Shown here in pieces: positions 35,968-47,835 of a stretch of DNA of 64,000 nucleotides. Both the position numbers and the translations under genes were made by a program. Source of the stretch: Epichloe hybrida (Eukaryota > Ascomycota > Sordariomycetes > Hypocreales > Clavicipitaceae); NCBI GenBank assembly GCA_019022495.1, contig JAFEKR010000027.1:471501-535500 (forward strand), read 5' to 3'. The notes under the pieces are model-generated. The model was not told the DNA's origin and did not search any database. It worked only from the letters and a program-made list of their open reading frames with translations. Position 1 is the first letter of the stretch; every line of letters begins with the position of its first letter.

Positions 35968-37048
35968 TGTTGAAATCAAAAGAGTGGACCGATCCTACTG
36001 AACCTAGGATTACAAAGCCTTATATATTCTAACACTCCCCCTGGAATTGTATATCTAAAGTGCCCTATTAGAGGTTAGGCTTATACTAGCAATTGAATTT
36101 CTTTAGTTGTTTTTTTAGCAGGGTTCGAACCCATAACCTTACCTCGCAGAGCAGTGCTCCACTGTGGTAGGCGGGCTAACACGCTACAGTAAGCCACAAC
36201 CACTGCGCCACTAGGCTCATAACCTGTTGAAATGTAGGGAGCTAGTTGCTAGCTAGCAATAGCTATACGGGCGTAAGCTTTACAGTCAGGGACTAATAAG
36301 GCTATAACGTTAAATTAATTAACGTAACGTAACGGAAGGTTATAGCAGTTATTAACTAATAGAATTCAATTTAAATCACTTTTATAATATCTTATAAAGC
36401 AATAGAATTAATTTTAGATACGTTGTATAGGCAATGCGGCTGTTGTTAGTTAAGAGAACTAGCTATCTAGCTAGTTAAAAAGATCTTCTTCCTCTCATAG
36501 ACTTACTAACTATATTGGTAAATCTAGGCCACTAACAAGGTCTTATAGGCCACTTTTGATTTTCCGTAAAATTCATTTATATGCAAAAACCAAAAAATCG
36601 ACTCACTACTATACTAGCTAGCAACCTATATACACTAACTTTTAGTCTAAAAAATAACCTTGTATAAAGAGAAAGCCCTATCTTTAAGCTTTAATTTGCT
36701 ATATATAAAACTTTTGTATAACCTTTAGATAAAGAGAAAATCGTTGTTAAAGATAGCTATAGGGTAAGTTATGTGTAAGGTAACTTGCTTACGTCACCCT
36801 AGCTTACGTCACCCTAGCTTACCTAATTACTAGTGGCGTGGTTATAGCTACACTTGTAGCCACAACGTAATTGACTAATTAGTCATCCACACGGTCGGTC
36901 GCAGCTGTTGATAGCTGCGACGCAGCCATTGACAGCTGCCCTCGTGACCGTTAACAGCTGCAGTGCAGCTGTCAGACTTGCAAAGCAAGCTAGTAATAAG
37001 AAGGTTCTTTAACTAGAAAAGGGCTAAAAATAGGTCTTATTTTTAACA
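35968..37048 (-). mobile_element. Chimeric 1.08 kb LTR element with mismatched ends
   Basis: The unit is flanked by TSD ATAGG (35963-35967 and 37049-37053); Copia C3 at about 60,396-60,430 retains the empty site. In its minus orientation it has an 824 bp LTR of family D (37048-36225), an adjacent GGTTATGAGCC primer-binding site (36224-36213), a tRNA-like stretch (36215-36121), about 90 bp of spacer and an AGGGGGAG polypurine tract. It ends with a different 67 bp terminal sequence (36034-35968; TGTTAGAATATATAAGG ... TTTCAACA). There is no coding capacity. Confidence 0.82.
36121..36215 (-). other. tRNA-like sequence with A-box and B-box
   Basis: On the minus strand, TGGCGCAGTGG (36210-36200) matches the Pol III A-box and GGTTCGAACCC (36131-36121) matches the B-box. 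A second A-box-like TACCACAGTGG lies closer to the B-box. Arms do not pair well, so this is a tRNA relic or SINE-like head rather than a working tRNA gene. Confidence 0.5.
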
Positions 37049-38303
37049 ATAGGTTTTTCTAGAACTATATATACTTCTTCCTAGCCTCTTTAATTTCTTT
37101 AAGAGTCTAAAATTAGAATTCTTCCTAGTTTACTACTTCTTTAAGGTTATTTACTATCTTTATACCTCTTCTAATAGTTATATATACTTTATTATAGAGA
37201 AAATAGTCTTAAAGTTTATTCTAGGAAAGGTCTCTTTTATTTATAAACTTATCTCTTAACTATCTATAGAAGTTATTACTAAATTTAAAGAATAGTGTTT
37301 TTCTAAATAACCTTTACTCCCTATATTATTTAGTTTTTATAAGGATATAAAGACTAATTTCCTTAGGTATTCTTATCTCTTTATATTTAAAGCTCTTTAT
37401 TTATTAGAGTAGTTCCTTTATAATATACTATTTAAGTCTTATAGAGATATAAGGGTATAGATTAGTATAAATAAGGGTTTTTTCTTTATTAGGGTGTTTA
37501 TTACTATCTCTAGCTTTAATACCTTTTATAGTATTATTATAGCTATTACTCTTACTAGAAACTTTAAATTAACTAGAGGTCCTAGATAGTCTAGCTATAT
37601 CTAATATTCTAATTAATTAAAGGGGAGTAAATCTTTAATATAAGGGGATAGGAGGGGTAATAGATATAAATTATATAACTTATGTTTTTCTAATATAAAG
37701 GATTATAAGGTAAGGTAATTAACTTTAAATATATAATAAAATGTATAATAAAGAAAGATAAGGGGATAGCTTAGCTACTAGTATTAAACCCTTCTTTATT
37801 ATTTTAAAATCCATATAGATATAGATATTAATACTAAAGTAAGAAGAGAGCTATATTATACCTTTTTATTAGCATAACTTATTATTAAATGTAGCCCTCC
37901 TATTTTATAAGGTAAGTTATTATTAGGTAAGCTACCTCTTTTAATTAACCTTACTAATTTGCGGTATTCAAAGACTATATAGTTATCTATAAAGGTAACT
38001 ACTAATTAGTATTAGTTTTATAGGGTATTGAATTTAATATAATAAGGTTGTAAGCCTAAAGAATAGTATTATTATTAATTATCTATTCTAGGCTACGTTA
38101 TATATGTGTAAAAAAGAGAAGTTAAAAGCTAGAATTCGTGATAAAAGAAAAGAAAGGGGGCCGTGCATTTATAGCCCTATATTTCCTAGCTAATTAACAG
38201 GCTAGGTTACGGGTTACGTGTAGGGCCTGCGCGCGGCCTAAGCTTTTGCCAGGTAATTACGGCTGCGACGCGCGATTAATATCACCTTTGTTCTAACAAT
38301 TAT

Positions 38304-38779
38304 TTTAAGTATAGTAAAGTAATAACTTTACTATAGGTTAGAGGAAGCTACTTAAGAGTAGTAACTTAGAAGCGTTATAAATATAGTCTATTAGGCCCTC
38401 TAAGCTATTAATATTAAAAAATAGAGTTTTTATTTTAGTTAGTATAAGAAAGGAAGTTTTATTACTTACCTATAATAACCTAGTAGTAAGCTACTAGGGA
38501 GTTAGTAGGACCCTTTATGAAATTATAAACTAGTATTACTAGCTAATAATAAAGAAAGACACTAAGTTATATATATAAACTTATATAAGTTATTAGACCT
38601 TAAAGCTAAGGTACTATAAACCCTATAGTAAGCTAGTAACACTACTAGTGCCTAATTAGCCTTTTTAAGAATTATTAATAGATTTCGTTATAAGGCTACT
38701 ACCTATGAAAGACGCTAATTAGACTTATAATGCGATCTTAGTTATTATAGACTGTTTTACAAAATATAGTATTTATATC
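38304..38779 (+). mobile_element. Ty3/Gypsy element A, continuation (integrase region)
   Basis: Collinear with Gypsy B from about 29,461 to 29,935 and starting exactly where A was interrupted at 22,668. It reaches the integrase zinc-binding and first catalytic-Asp region and is then cut by Copia C2. The rest of A, including its 3' LTR, is not found in this window. Confidence 0.85.
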
Positions 38780-41700
38780 TGTTGGTTTTCACAGGGTATT
38801 GAATTCAATGTAATAAGGTTGTGAGCCCGAAGAATAGTATTATCATTGATTATCTATTCTAGGCTGCGATATATGTGTAGAAAAGAGAAGTTAAAGGCTA
38901 GAATCCGTGATAAAAGAAGAGAAAGGGGGCTGCGTGTTTATAGCCCTATATTTCCTAGCTAATTAACGGGCTAGGTTGTGGGTTATGTGTGGGGCCCGCG
39001 CGTAGCCTAAGCTTTTACTAGGTAATTACAGCTATAACGCGCAATTAATATCACCTTTGTTTTAACACTAGAATCTCTCTCTTTTAATATGATTATTAAC
39101 GCGTAATATTAATCATAGAAATAAAAAGAAAGGCAGATTAATGATTTAATTAATAAGGGATATAAGGAAAAGAACTTATAGCCTATCTTAGCATATAGTA
39201 GCTAATAAAAGGGAAATAATAATCTTGCTTAGCTTATAAGCCTATGTAAGGATAAGTAAATCCCTTCTAAGTCCCTTCTTTCCTTAAAATAACATATATC
39301 CTACGCTATAGCGCGTATATAATGTCTTCCCCCTTCTAATATAATACCTTCCTTCTCCTATACACTACTACTAATTTCTATGGTTTACTAGGAGGGCCTA
39401 GTAGGCTAGCGTGGCTATAGCCACTAGGGATATTAACTATAGGGGCGTAAATCCCTTACATATTACTATCTTATCCCTATAGCTACCCTCCTAGAGGATT
39501 ACCTTTTCTCTTACTATATATGTATTATATATAAGTAACCTATCCCTCTATCTAGATAGTTATTTAGTTAGTTAAGATAAAGCTTTTAAGGGCCTTATTA
39601 GGTAATATCTTTATAAAGGCATTAGCTAGGTTATCCTCCTTATTAATCTATTAAATCTTATAGAGTTCTTAGCGTTTATATAATTATTAAAAAGCTATAA
39701 TATTAATTATTAGGTGTTTCTCTTTTATTATACTAAGCTTAATAAGGCACTTATATAAGGAGTATAAATTTATATATATAATAACTAGGATCTTTAGGAG
39801 CTTTAGTTATTTAGTAACTAGGTTTAGGGTTATTATAATTATATAAGCTATATTAACGCTAGCTACTATACTATAAACCTCTAAGGTAAGCACGCTTTAT
39901 ATAACTCTTTTGCTCTTTATTAAGCTAAAGTGCATAATATTACCTTTAATTATAAATTTACTATTAATATAGTCCTTATTAGCTAGGACAAGTATATATC
40001 CTAGTTAGGAGAATAAGTCCTAGTTATTAGTAAATCATCTATTTATAAAGGTAAAGAGCTTTGCCTTCTTAAGGTCTATTAGGATAAAGATTAGGCCTCT
40101 TTCTAGGTAATCTATCTGCTACTTTAGGCAGTAATTAAGGGCTTTTATTTTCTCTAGGGTTAGGTCTTAGTGCTATATAGTAACAGATAGATTAAAGTAA
40201 GCCTCTAGTTAGTATATTAAGGTAATATAAGCGCCTTAGGCCCTTTACTTAACGTATTTACGCTTTAAATTAATTATTAGAACTAATTCTAACTTATTAC
40301 TCTATCCCTTCTACTATATCTTAATAGTATTATTCTCTAGCGTAATAATGCCTTTATTAAACATAAGGGGATTATCCTAGGTTAGGAATTGCTTTAGCTT
40401 TATATTAAAGCCTATAGTAACTAGTTAAGTCTTTTCCTTCTTAGAGAACTTCTTATCTAATAGGCTAAGGGTATTATTAGTTTACATTCTAATGCATATA
40501 AAGTTAAGGCTTTCCTTTATAGTTATAAGTAAGTAAGGATTATATATAAAGGTTTCTATCTAGAGGTTCTCTCTATAATACTTATAATATATAACCCACT
40601 AATATATTCCAGCCTCTACAAGTCTGTAAAGGGGCTTTATAACCCTAAAAATCATGCTAGGCAGGTAAAGATACTATATTTAAATTAGCAAGCGCGCTAG
40701 GATTAGCCGCTCTAGGAATATACAGGCCTATATATACGCCTAATAGATATTACGTAGCTAGATAAGGAATTTCCTTAATCTTGCTAATAGGGCTATTATA
40801 AGGATAAGGCATTAGCTTACCTATTAAATCATTAGGGCCTATATAAGAATAGCCTATTTCCCTTTATCCTTATATCCTTAGATTATAAGGCGTAACTTTT
40901 TGTAGGGTTTTATTATCTTACCTTTAATCTTATTAATAATTTAGGAATTAAAGATTTAAATCCTACTATGCTTCTCCTTATTAAACATAATAAATTTAAA
41001 TATACCTTGCTTAATTAGGGTATTAATTTCTACTTTTATTAATAGTTTAAAAGGTTTACCTAGGGTCTTTATAATTCCTTCCTTTTATAGCTTAATTATA
41101 AGGGCTAAGTTACTATATTCTTTTACTAATAGGAAGGTATTAGTTTCTTAAGGTATTATAGGAGAGTTCTTTTAGGGTCTTTCATACCTACACTTTAGTG
41201 GTATTACTAGCACTATATTCTTATCTTAGGCCTCTTACCCTTCCTCCTTTTTCTCTCTACTAGGCTTTACTATTTTCTTTATACTAGGATTATTATAGTA
41301 AGGCTTAATAAAGGTTAACCTAAAGGTCTTTAGGCCCCTAGGTATATTAAGCATATAGCTCTCTCTAGTTATTACTAGTAGCTTATATAGGCTTACCTAT
41401 CCCTTACCTTCTTACTAGACTTAGACCTTTAATCTAAGCGGTAAGTTAAGGGTCTTTAAGGTATTTAGGCTATTATATTTAGTAAGGGCCTTATGAACCT
41501 TCCTAATAGTATAGAGCCTCTTAATCTCTTTAGTAGCCTTCTATACTATAATTATACGCTATGTAATATTAGGTAATAGTTATTGAAATGTAGGGAGCTA
41601 GTTACCAGCTGCCAGCTGGCAACAGCTGTACAAGTGCAAGCTCTACGGTCGGGGACCGATAGGGCCGTAACGTTAAATTAATTAACGTAACGCAACGGAA

Positions 41701-42879
41701 GGTTGTGGCAGTTATTAACTAATAGAATTCAATTTAGATTGCTTTTATAATATCTTATAGAGCAATAGAATTGATTTTAGATACGTTGTATGGGCAATGC
41801 GGCTGTTGTTGGTTGAGAGGACTAGCTATCTAGCTAGTTAAAAAGATCTTTTTCCTCTCATAGACTTACTAACTATATCGGTGGATCCGGGCCGCCAATA
41901 GGGTCTTACAGGCCACTTTTAATTTTCCGTAAAATTCATTTGTATACAAAAACCAAAAAATTAACTCACTACTATACTAGCTAGCAACCCGTATGCACTA
42001 ACTTTTGGTCCAAAAAATAACCTTGCATAAAGAGAAAGCCCTATCTTCAAGCTTCAATTTGCTATATGTAAAACTTTTATATAACCTCTAGATAAAGAGA
42101 AAATCACTGTTAAAGATAGCTATAGGGTAAGTTATGTGTAGGGTAACCTGCTTACGTCACCCTAGCTTACGTCACCCTAGCTTACCTAATTACTAGTAGC
42201 GTAGTTATAGCCACACTTATAGCCACAACGCAATTAACTAATTAGTCATCCACACGGTTAGTCGCAGCTGTTAATAGCTGCGACGCAGCCATTGATAGCT
42301 GCCCTCGCGACTGTTAACAGCTGCAGTGCAGCTGTTAGACTTGCAAAGCAAGCTAGTAATAAGAAGGTTCTTTAACTAGAAAAGGGCTAAAAATAGGTCT
42401 TATTTTTAACACCCTCTCTACAAAAGAATTACATTTAAAAGCAATTAGAAGTGTACAAAAAGACTATAGGGAAAAATTAATAACTTTTGATAATAACAGA
42501 TAAAAGGGAAAAAACAGGAAAATATGAAAAAAGCCCCCTTTTTAAATTCCTAGCTATTGTTAAATATAGCTCCCTTTTAACGTTGTTTTTTGGTTCCCTG
42601 TTAAAGGGAATTAGTTATTAGTTTAATAATTATTAAGCCCTAAAAGCTTAATAAAAGCCTGATAAAGAGGTCTAGAAAGAGGTTTCGTAAGACTATCTGC
42701 AGGCATTGACTTCGTATCTAGATATTCGATCTTAGCTAAACCCTCTAAAACCTGTTGCCTAATATAGTTGAACTTTAGCAATGTATGCTTTGTATAACTA
42801 TGTAAAGCAGGGTTATAAGCAGTAGTTATAGCGCCTTAATTATTACAATATATCTAGATAGGGGGAGAAATAAGGGTTT

Positions 42880-45800
42880 TTAGCTCCTTAAATAAGCCCT
42901 GAAGCCACTAAAGCTCCCGGAAGGTCTCGCAGATAGCATTAGCTTCAGCTTCTAGTGTTAATAGAGCTATTGTACTAGCTTTCTTTGATTTCCAGCTAAT
43001 AGGTCTGCTAGCTAGCTTAAATAGATAAGCATAGGTTGATTTTAAGGTCTTTTTATCCCCTACAAAGTCACTATCGCAATAACCTATTAGGCTTTTGCTA
43101 ACTAAACCTTTAGGGTCTCCCCTATAGATAATAGCAAGGAATCTAGTCCCTAATAGATACCTTAGCAGATTTTTAGCTACTTTTAGGTGTTCTATATAAG
43201 GGCTAGCTAGTGCAGTAAATAACCACTGTAGCGTAAAAGCTGTATCAGGCCTTATAAGTAACATTAGGTACATTATAGTCCCTATAATACACTGATAAAG
43301 CTTGATTTCGCTAGCTATTAAAAGCTTAGTTATCTGCGTAGCTAAAACACCTAGCTAAAGAGGTATGCTAATAGGCTTACTATCTAGCATATTAAATCAT
43401 TTTAAGGCTTCTAATATATACTAAGATTGATGAATTTTTAGTATTCTATTAGGCCTATCTCGTACGATTTGAACCCCTAAGAAGAATTCAGCAGGCCCCC
43501 TATCTTCTATTGGATAGACTTTATGAAGTTCCTTTTTAAGCCTTTAGATATAAGATAAATCCGGTCTAATTAGAAGACAGTCATTAACGTACGTAATAAC
43601 GAAGGTTTTGGTTGAAGGATTGAAGAAAATAGCTGGGTCAGATATTAAAGGATTAAATCCTAGGGATTTAAGCACTAATATTAGCGCTTATTACCATTCC
43701 CTTGAGCTTTGTTTTAGGCTATATAAAGACTTCTATAATAAAATTACTTAATCTTTAGAAGGTTTCTAGCCAAAACTTCTAGCTAATTTAGCTAGTTTAG
43801 GATTTGCCTCAAGGAATTCAATAAACCCTTCTAGAATAACCATATAAATCTGTTGTTATAGCTTACTATTAAGAAAAGCTCCTATAAAATCGATTTATTC
43901 GATTTCCCAGTTATTCCAAGCCGCTAGGGCTAGTAAAATCCTCCAGCTAGGGGGAATGCTTATGGCAGCGAAGGTCTCTAGGTAATCTAGGCCTTCGAGT
44001 TGCATAAATCCCTTAGCAATAAGTTAAGCCTTATATTTTAAAGGATTATTTTCTTTATCCTTTTTAAGCTTATAAACAAGCCTATTCTTTAGTACTTTTC
44101 AGCCCTTAGGGATTTAATCTTTCCCTATAAATTTAAAAGTACTAGCCTTTAGAAGCTGTTCGTATTCCTTATACGTGGCTTCTATCCATTTATCCCTTTC
44201 AGGGCTAGATATAGCCTGCTTCCAGGTCTTAGGCTCAGGGCTAATAGGATTCTTTTCCTTTAGCTTCTCCCGTACCTTAAAGCAGATTTCTTTTATAAAA
44301 TCTAGAGAAGAAGAGGAACTAATATTAACATCCATAGGGTCAATATTAGGGTTGAAATCGATAATTTTGTCAAAATCGAGGTCCGAAGTCAAAATCTAAT
44401 TTCCTAGTTAAGTTATAGGCTGCGCCTATATAGGATCCGCTAGAATTAAGCCTTTAGGGGGTTCTTTAGGGCCTGTAGGTGGTTTTTCTTAACCTACAGG
44501 AATACCTATATTGTCTATAGGGTAATCCTTTAAACCTTAATCTAGATGTTGTTAATCTAAATTATTTTCCCTCTCTAAAGGGTTATCCCCTATAGAAATC
44601 CTAGGTAAGCCTTTAGAAACAGGGCCTATAGGTTCTATAATCTTAATAAAGCTAGTCTTTATAACTAGCCTTTTAGAGGGGATGTACACTAGGTAGGTAT
44701 TAGAACCTAGTGTAGCTAAAAGCCTTCTAGGGATAGTCCTAGCTACTAACTTCTAGGCTTTAGGTTGTTTTTCCAGGGGGATTAGAATCTCATAGTGAGA
44801 TCCTATAGCTTTAATACTGCTAATATCAGTTATATAAAGCTGATTTAGCTCCCTAGATAGCAGCTGTTCAGGGCTTTCATCCTTAGTGGTATTAGCAGTT
44901 ATATTAACTAGGTTAACAACTGCAGGTAATACAAAACACTATAAAAATAATAGTAATTTTGCCCACTGGATAGTAGCCCTTAATCAATCTAGAATAGTAC
45001 AAATTAAACGTTCTGCTAATCCATTTTGCTCATGGATATAGGGACTAGAAGTCGTAAATTTGATCCCTTTAGAATTCAACCAAGCTTGATAACTAGAATG
45101 GATTTCCTAGCCCCTATCGAAGTGAAGGTGCCTAGGATATTGACCTAGTTGATTTTTAAGCCCTCTAAAGAAGCCTTTAATAGCCTTATAAACAGTTGGG
45201 CCTTCCTTATTAGGTAATAAGATAACCCACTTATATCTAGTCTTTCGATCAACTAGAAATAAGCAAATTGAATACTTATTGTACGGCGTGGGGCTGATTT
45301 TTAGCGTATCCCCCTCTATTCGATCTAGAGCTCTTAGGGGGTCAGGGATAGCTAATTTCCTGGGTCTTCTAACTGCCTTAGATTGATCACAAGCAATACA
45401 TCTAAAATCCTTATCCTTAATTTTAGAAAAATCAGGGATTCCTTTAGTTATAAGGCTAGTTTTCTTTAGCAAAGGAAGACCTAGGTGCCCTAATTATATA
45501 TGCCATAGGCTAGCTAGTTCTAACAACCATTGATATTAAAGATCCTTAGGGTCTGAATTAGGATCTAGACTAGGGCCCTCTTCACTAGTCCCCTGCTAGG
45601 CCCCTTGAGAACCACAGGCCTCTTGGAGAGATATTAGGGACCCTTTTCCTCCACTAGGGCCCTCTAACACCCCTAAATCTATTTCCTTAGATTTATAAGG
45701 GACCTAACCTAGGGCTATAGGCGAAGAAGAAGGGACTAATTCCCCTAAATCATCCCATACGATTTCTTTAATATCATCATCATTTTCGTCGATTTTGTCT

Positions 45801-47560
45801 AAATCAGAAGCCCAATCCGGCTTTTTAGAGGGAATTTGAACCTCTATAGGGTAGCTAATCGGATAGCTATGGCCCTTAAAAGCGGCGTAGGTAAAAGGTC
45901 AGATGTAATAAGAGTTATTACAGGGCCCTTTAGATAACTTTGGCGTAGATTGGTTTTTAACGTGAAAGAAAAAACCATGTTTTTCTATATCTAAGGTTGC
46001 AATACAAGACCTATCTTTAAGATAAAGTAGGTTTTTTATAAGGCAACCACCAGATATATAGTGCGTAAGTCTACTAACTATATTAACATCAAGCTAAGGA
46101 AAATATAGCGCATCTTTAAGCACTAAGATCCTATATTTATTAGGATTCTTTTGATATAAGACCTCAAAAACAGCACTACTGTGACCCTTAGCGTAAATAG
46201 GGCCACCACCAGTTATAATAGGGTCGGATTCCCCCTTTTTATAGGGGGTATAATCCCTAAAGACCTCCCTAGAATTAACAATATGTATAGTCGAGCCTGT
46301 ATCATATAATAGGGCCTTTTTTATGTCTTTACTATAATAATTAAAACCATTTAAGGTTTTAATTTCTTAATTTTCATCATCCGATTCACTAGAGCTAGAA
46401 TTAGAGCTGCTATTACTAGAGCTCTTATAACTAGTCTTATAAAGGCTAGGCTTCTTATATGGTTTAAGAGCACCGTTAGAAAGGTTGTAATTTCCTAGCA
46501 TAAAAGATCCCTCTCTAGAGGTCTCTTTATTATCCTTTTTATCTGATTTTAAACCTTTTTGCTTCTTTTTCTTCTTCTTATTAGAAGAAGAATTAGAATT
46601 AGAAGAGCCCTTATTTTCTTCAGAGCCTCCTTTCTTCTTCTAATCCTTAGGGGCCTTTTCTTTTTCTTTGGCACCCTTTTTAAGGTTTTTAGCCCTATAA
46701 TTCAGGGCTTTGGATACCATAGATAATTTATCCCTCTGTTCTGCTAGAAGGTCTGCCATTAAGAATTAAAGATTTAGGGCATCTAGGGGAGCCCCTATAG
46801 CCCTATTCGTACGCATGCTAAATCATTACCTCTTAGCCTACTAAGGGAAGGTTGATTTTAGGGATTGAAGATATTGATTAACCTGATCTATTGGAGCAAT
46901 CAGGACCCCTAAAATCGATAATCTAGCTAGTAGATTATTAAAGACTGCATTAAAGGACTCTAGAGTCCCCTTAAACTCTTGAAAATTCAGGTTATGAAAT
47001 TCTAAATATAGGGATCCCCTCTGGATTTCAACGCTATGTGAATATTGCCTTACAAGTAAATTATAGGCTTCTTTAGGTGATTTTTGCTAAGTTATAGCGG
47101 CTTGGGGTCCTTCTGTATAACTATCCCTTAGTAACATAAGGATAATAGCTTAATCTGGATCCCCTAGCGCCCTAGAACTCTCCGGATTATCTAGAAAATT
47201 AGGCATGCCTAAAGCTCTAAATTAGATAGTTAGGGCTTGTTTCTATTGTTTGAAATTTTCGGCTCCTTTAAGCCTAGCAGTCTCTAGGAAACTATAAACC
47301 CTCTTATTAAATTCCTTAATAATTGAATTATTAAAGGTTGCTTGTACAGAGCTAGATTCAGCTTGTTGTTCTTGAATAGGCTGCTAATCCTGCTGCTGAC
47401 TAGCGGGCTTATCAGATTCCACACCCTCCATACGACTATTTACAGTTATAGATAAGCTTTCTAGCTTCTCTAATAACTGGTCTATAGTTGCTTGTTACTT
47501 AATAGCCTGCTCTTTTAGCTGGTTATTTAGAACCTCTTGCGCACTAGGGTTAGGGATTAC
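42880..47560 (-). pseudogene. Copia D1 gag-pol remnant
   Basis: Readable islands are RNase H (43273-42908; GYCDSDFVGDKKTLKSTYAY), the RT start (44392-44114; EPKTWKQAISSPERDKW) and pre-integrase plus integrase (45472-45107; CIACDQSK, EGDTL). The RT active-site box reads YVND in place of YVDD. Stops separate all islands. It is more degraded than D2. Confidence 0.9.
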
Positions 47561-47589
47561 AGGTCCCTTTCCCTTTCCTTTAGTATTTA

Positions 47590-47835
47590 TTTTCCTTTTT
47601 TATAGAAGGGAAAAGCTTCTATCTCGCGGGTCCTTCCTTTTTTATAGAAGGGAAGTCTTCTGTATTTAAAATTTATTTCTTTTTATAGAAGGGAAAAAGC
47701 TTCTATCTCGCGGATCCTTCCTTTTTTATAGAAGGGAAGTCTTCTATGGCCACAATTGATTCCTTTTTATAGAAGGGAAAAGCTTCTTTCTCGCAGGTCC
47801 TTCCTTTTTTATAGAAGGGAAGTCTTCTGTATTCG
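47590..47835 (-). repeat. Tandem repeats in the D1 leader
   Basis: Three units of about 80-90 bp, each built from TATAGAAGGGAA and CCTTCCTTTTTTATAGAAGG modules that can pair into hairpins. They lie between the primer-binding site and gag. The same array is in D2 at 59,226-59,480. Confidence 0.88.

Larger units (their letters stand above)
22669..38298 (-). mobile_element. Ty1/Copia element C1 (nested host, minus strand)
   Basis: The element is flanked by TSD ATTAT (22664-22668 and 38299-38303). Its LTRs are 22669-22957 and 38010-38298 (289 bp each). Gypsy B at 29,455-29,470 preserves the empty site. Net length without the two nested insertions is about 6.7 kb. The pol is decayed on the minus strand, with RNase H at about 23,490-24,010. 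A sister copy (C2) shows the integrase. It carries Gypsy B (25,262-33,074) and a chimeric element (35,968-37,048). No intact frame remains. Confidence 0.88.
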
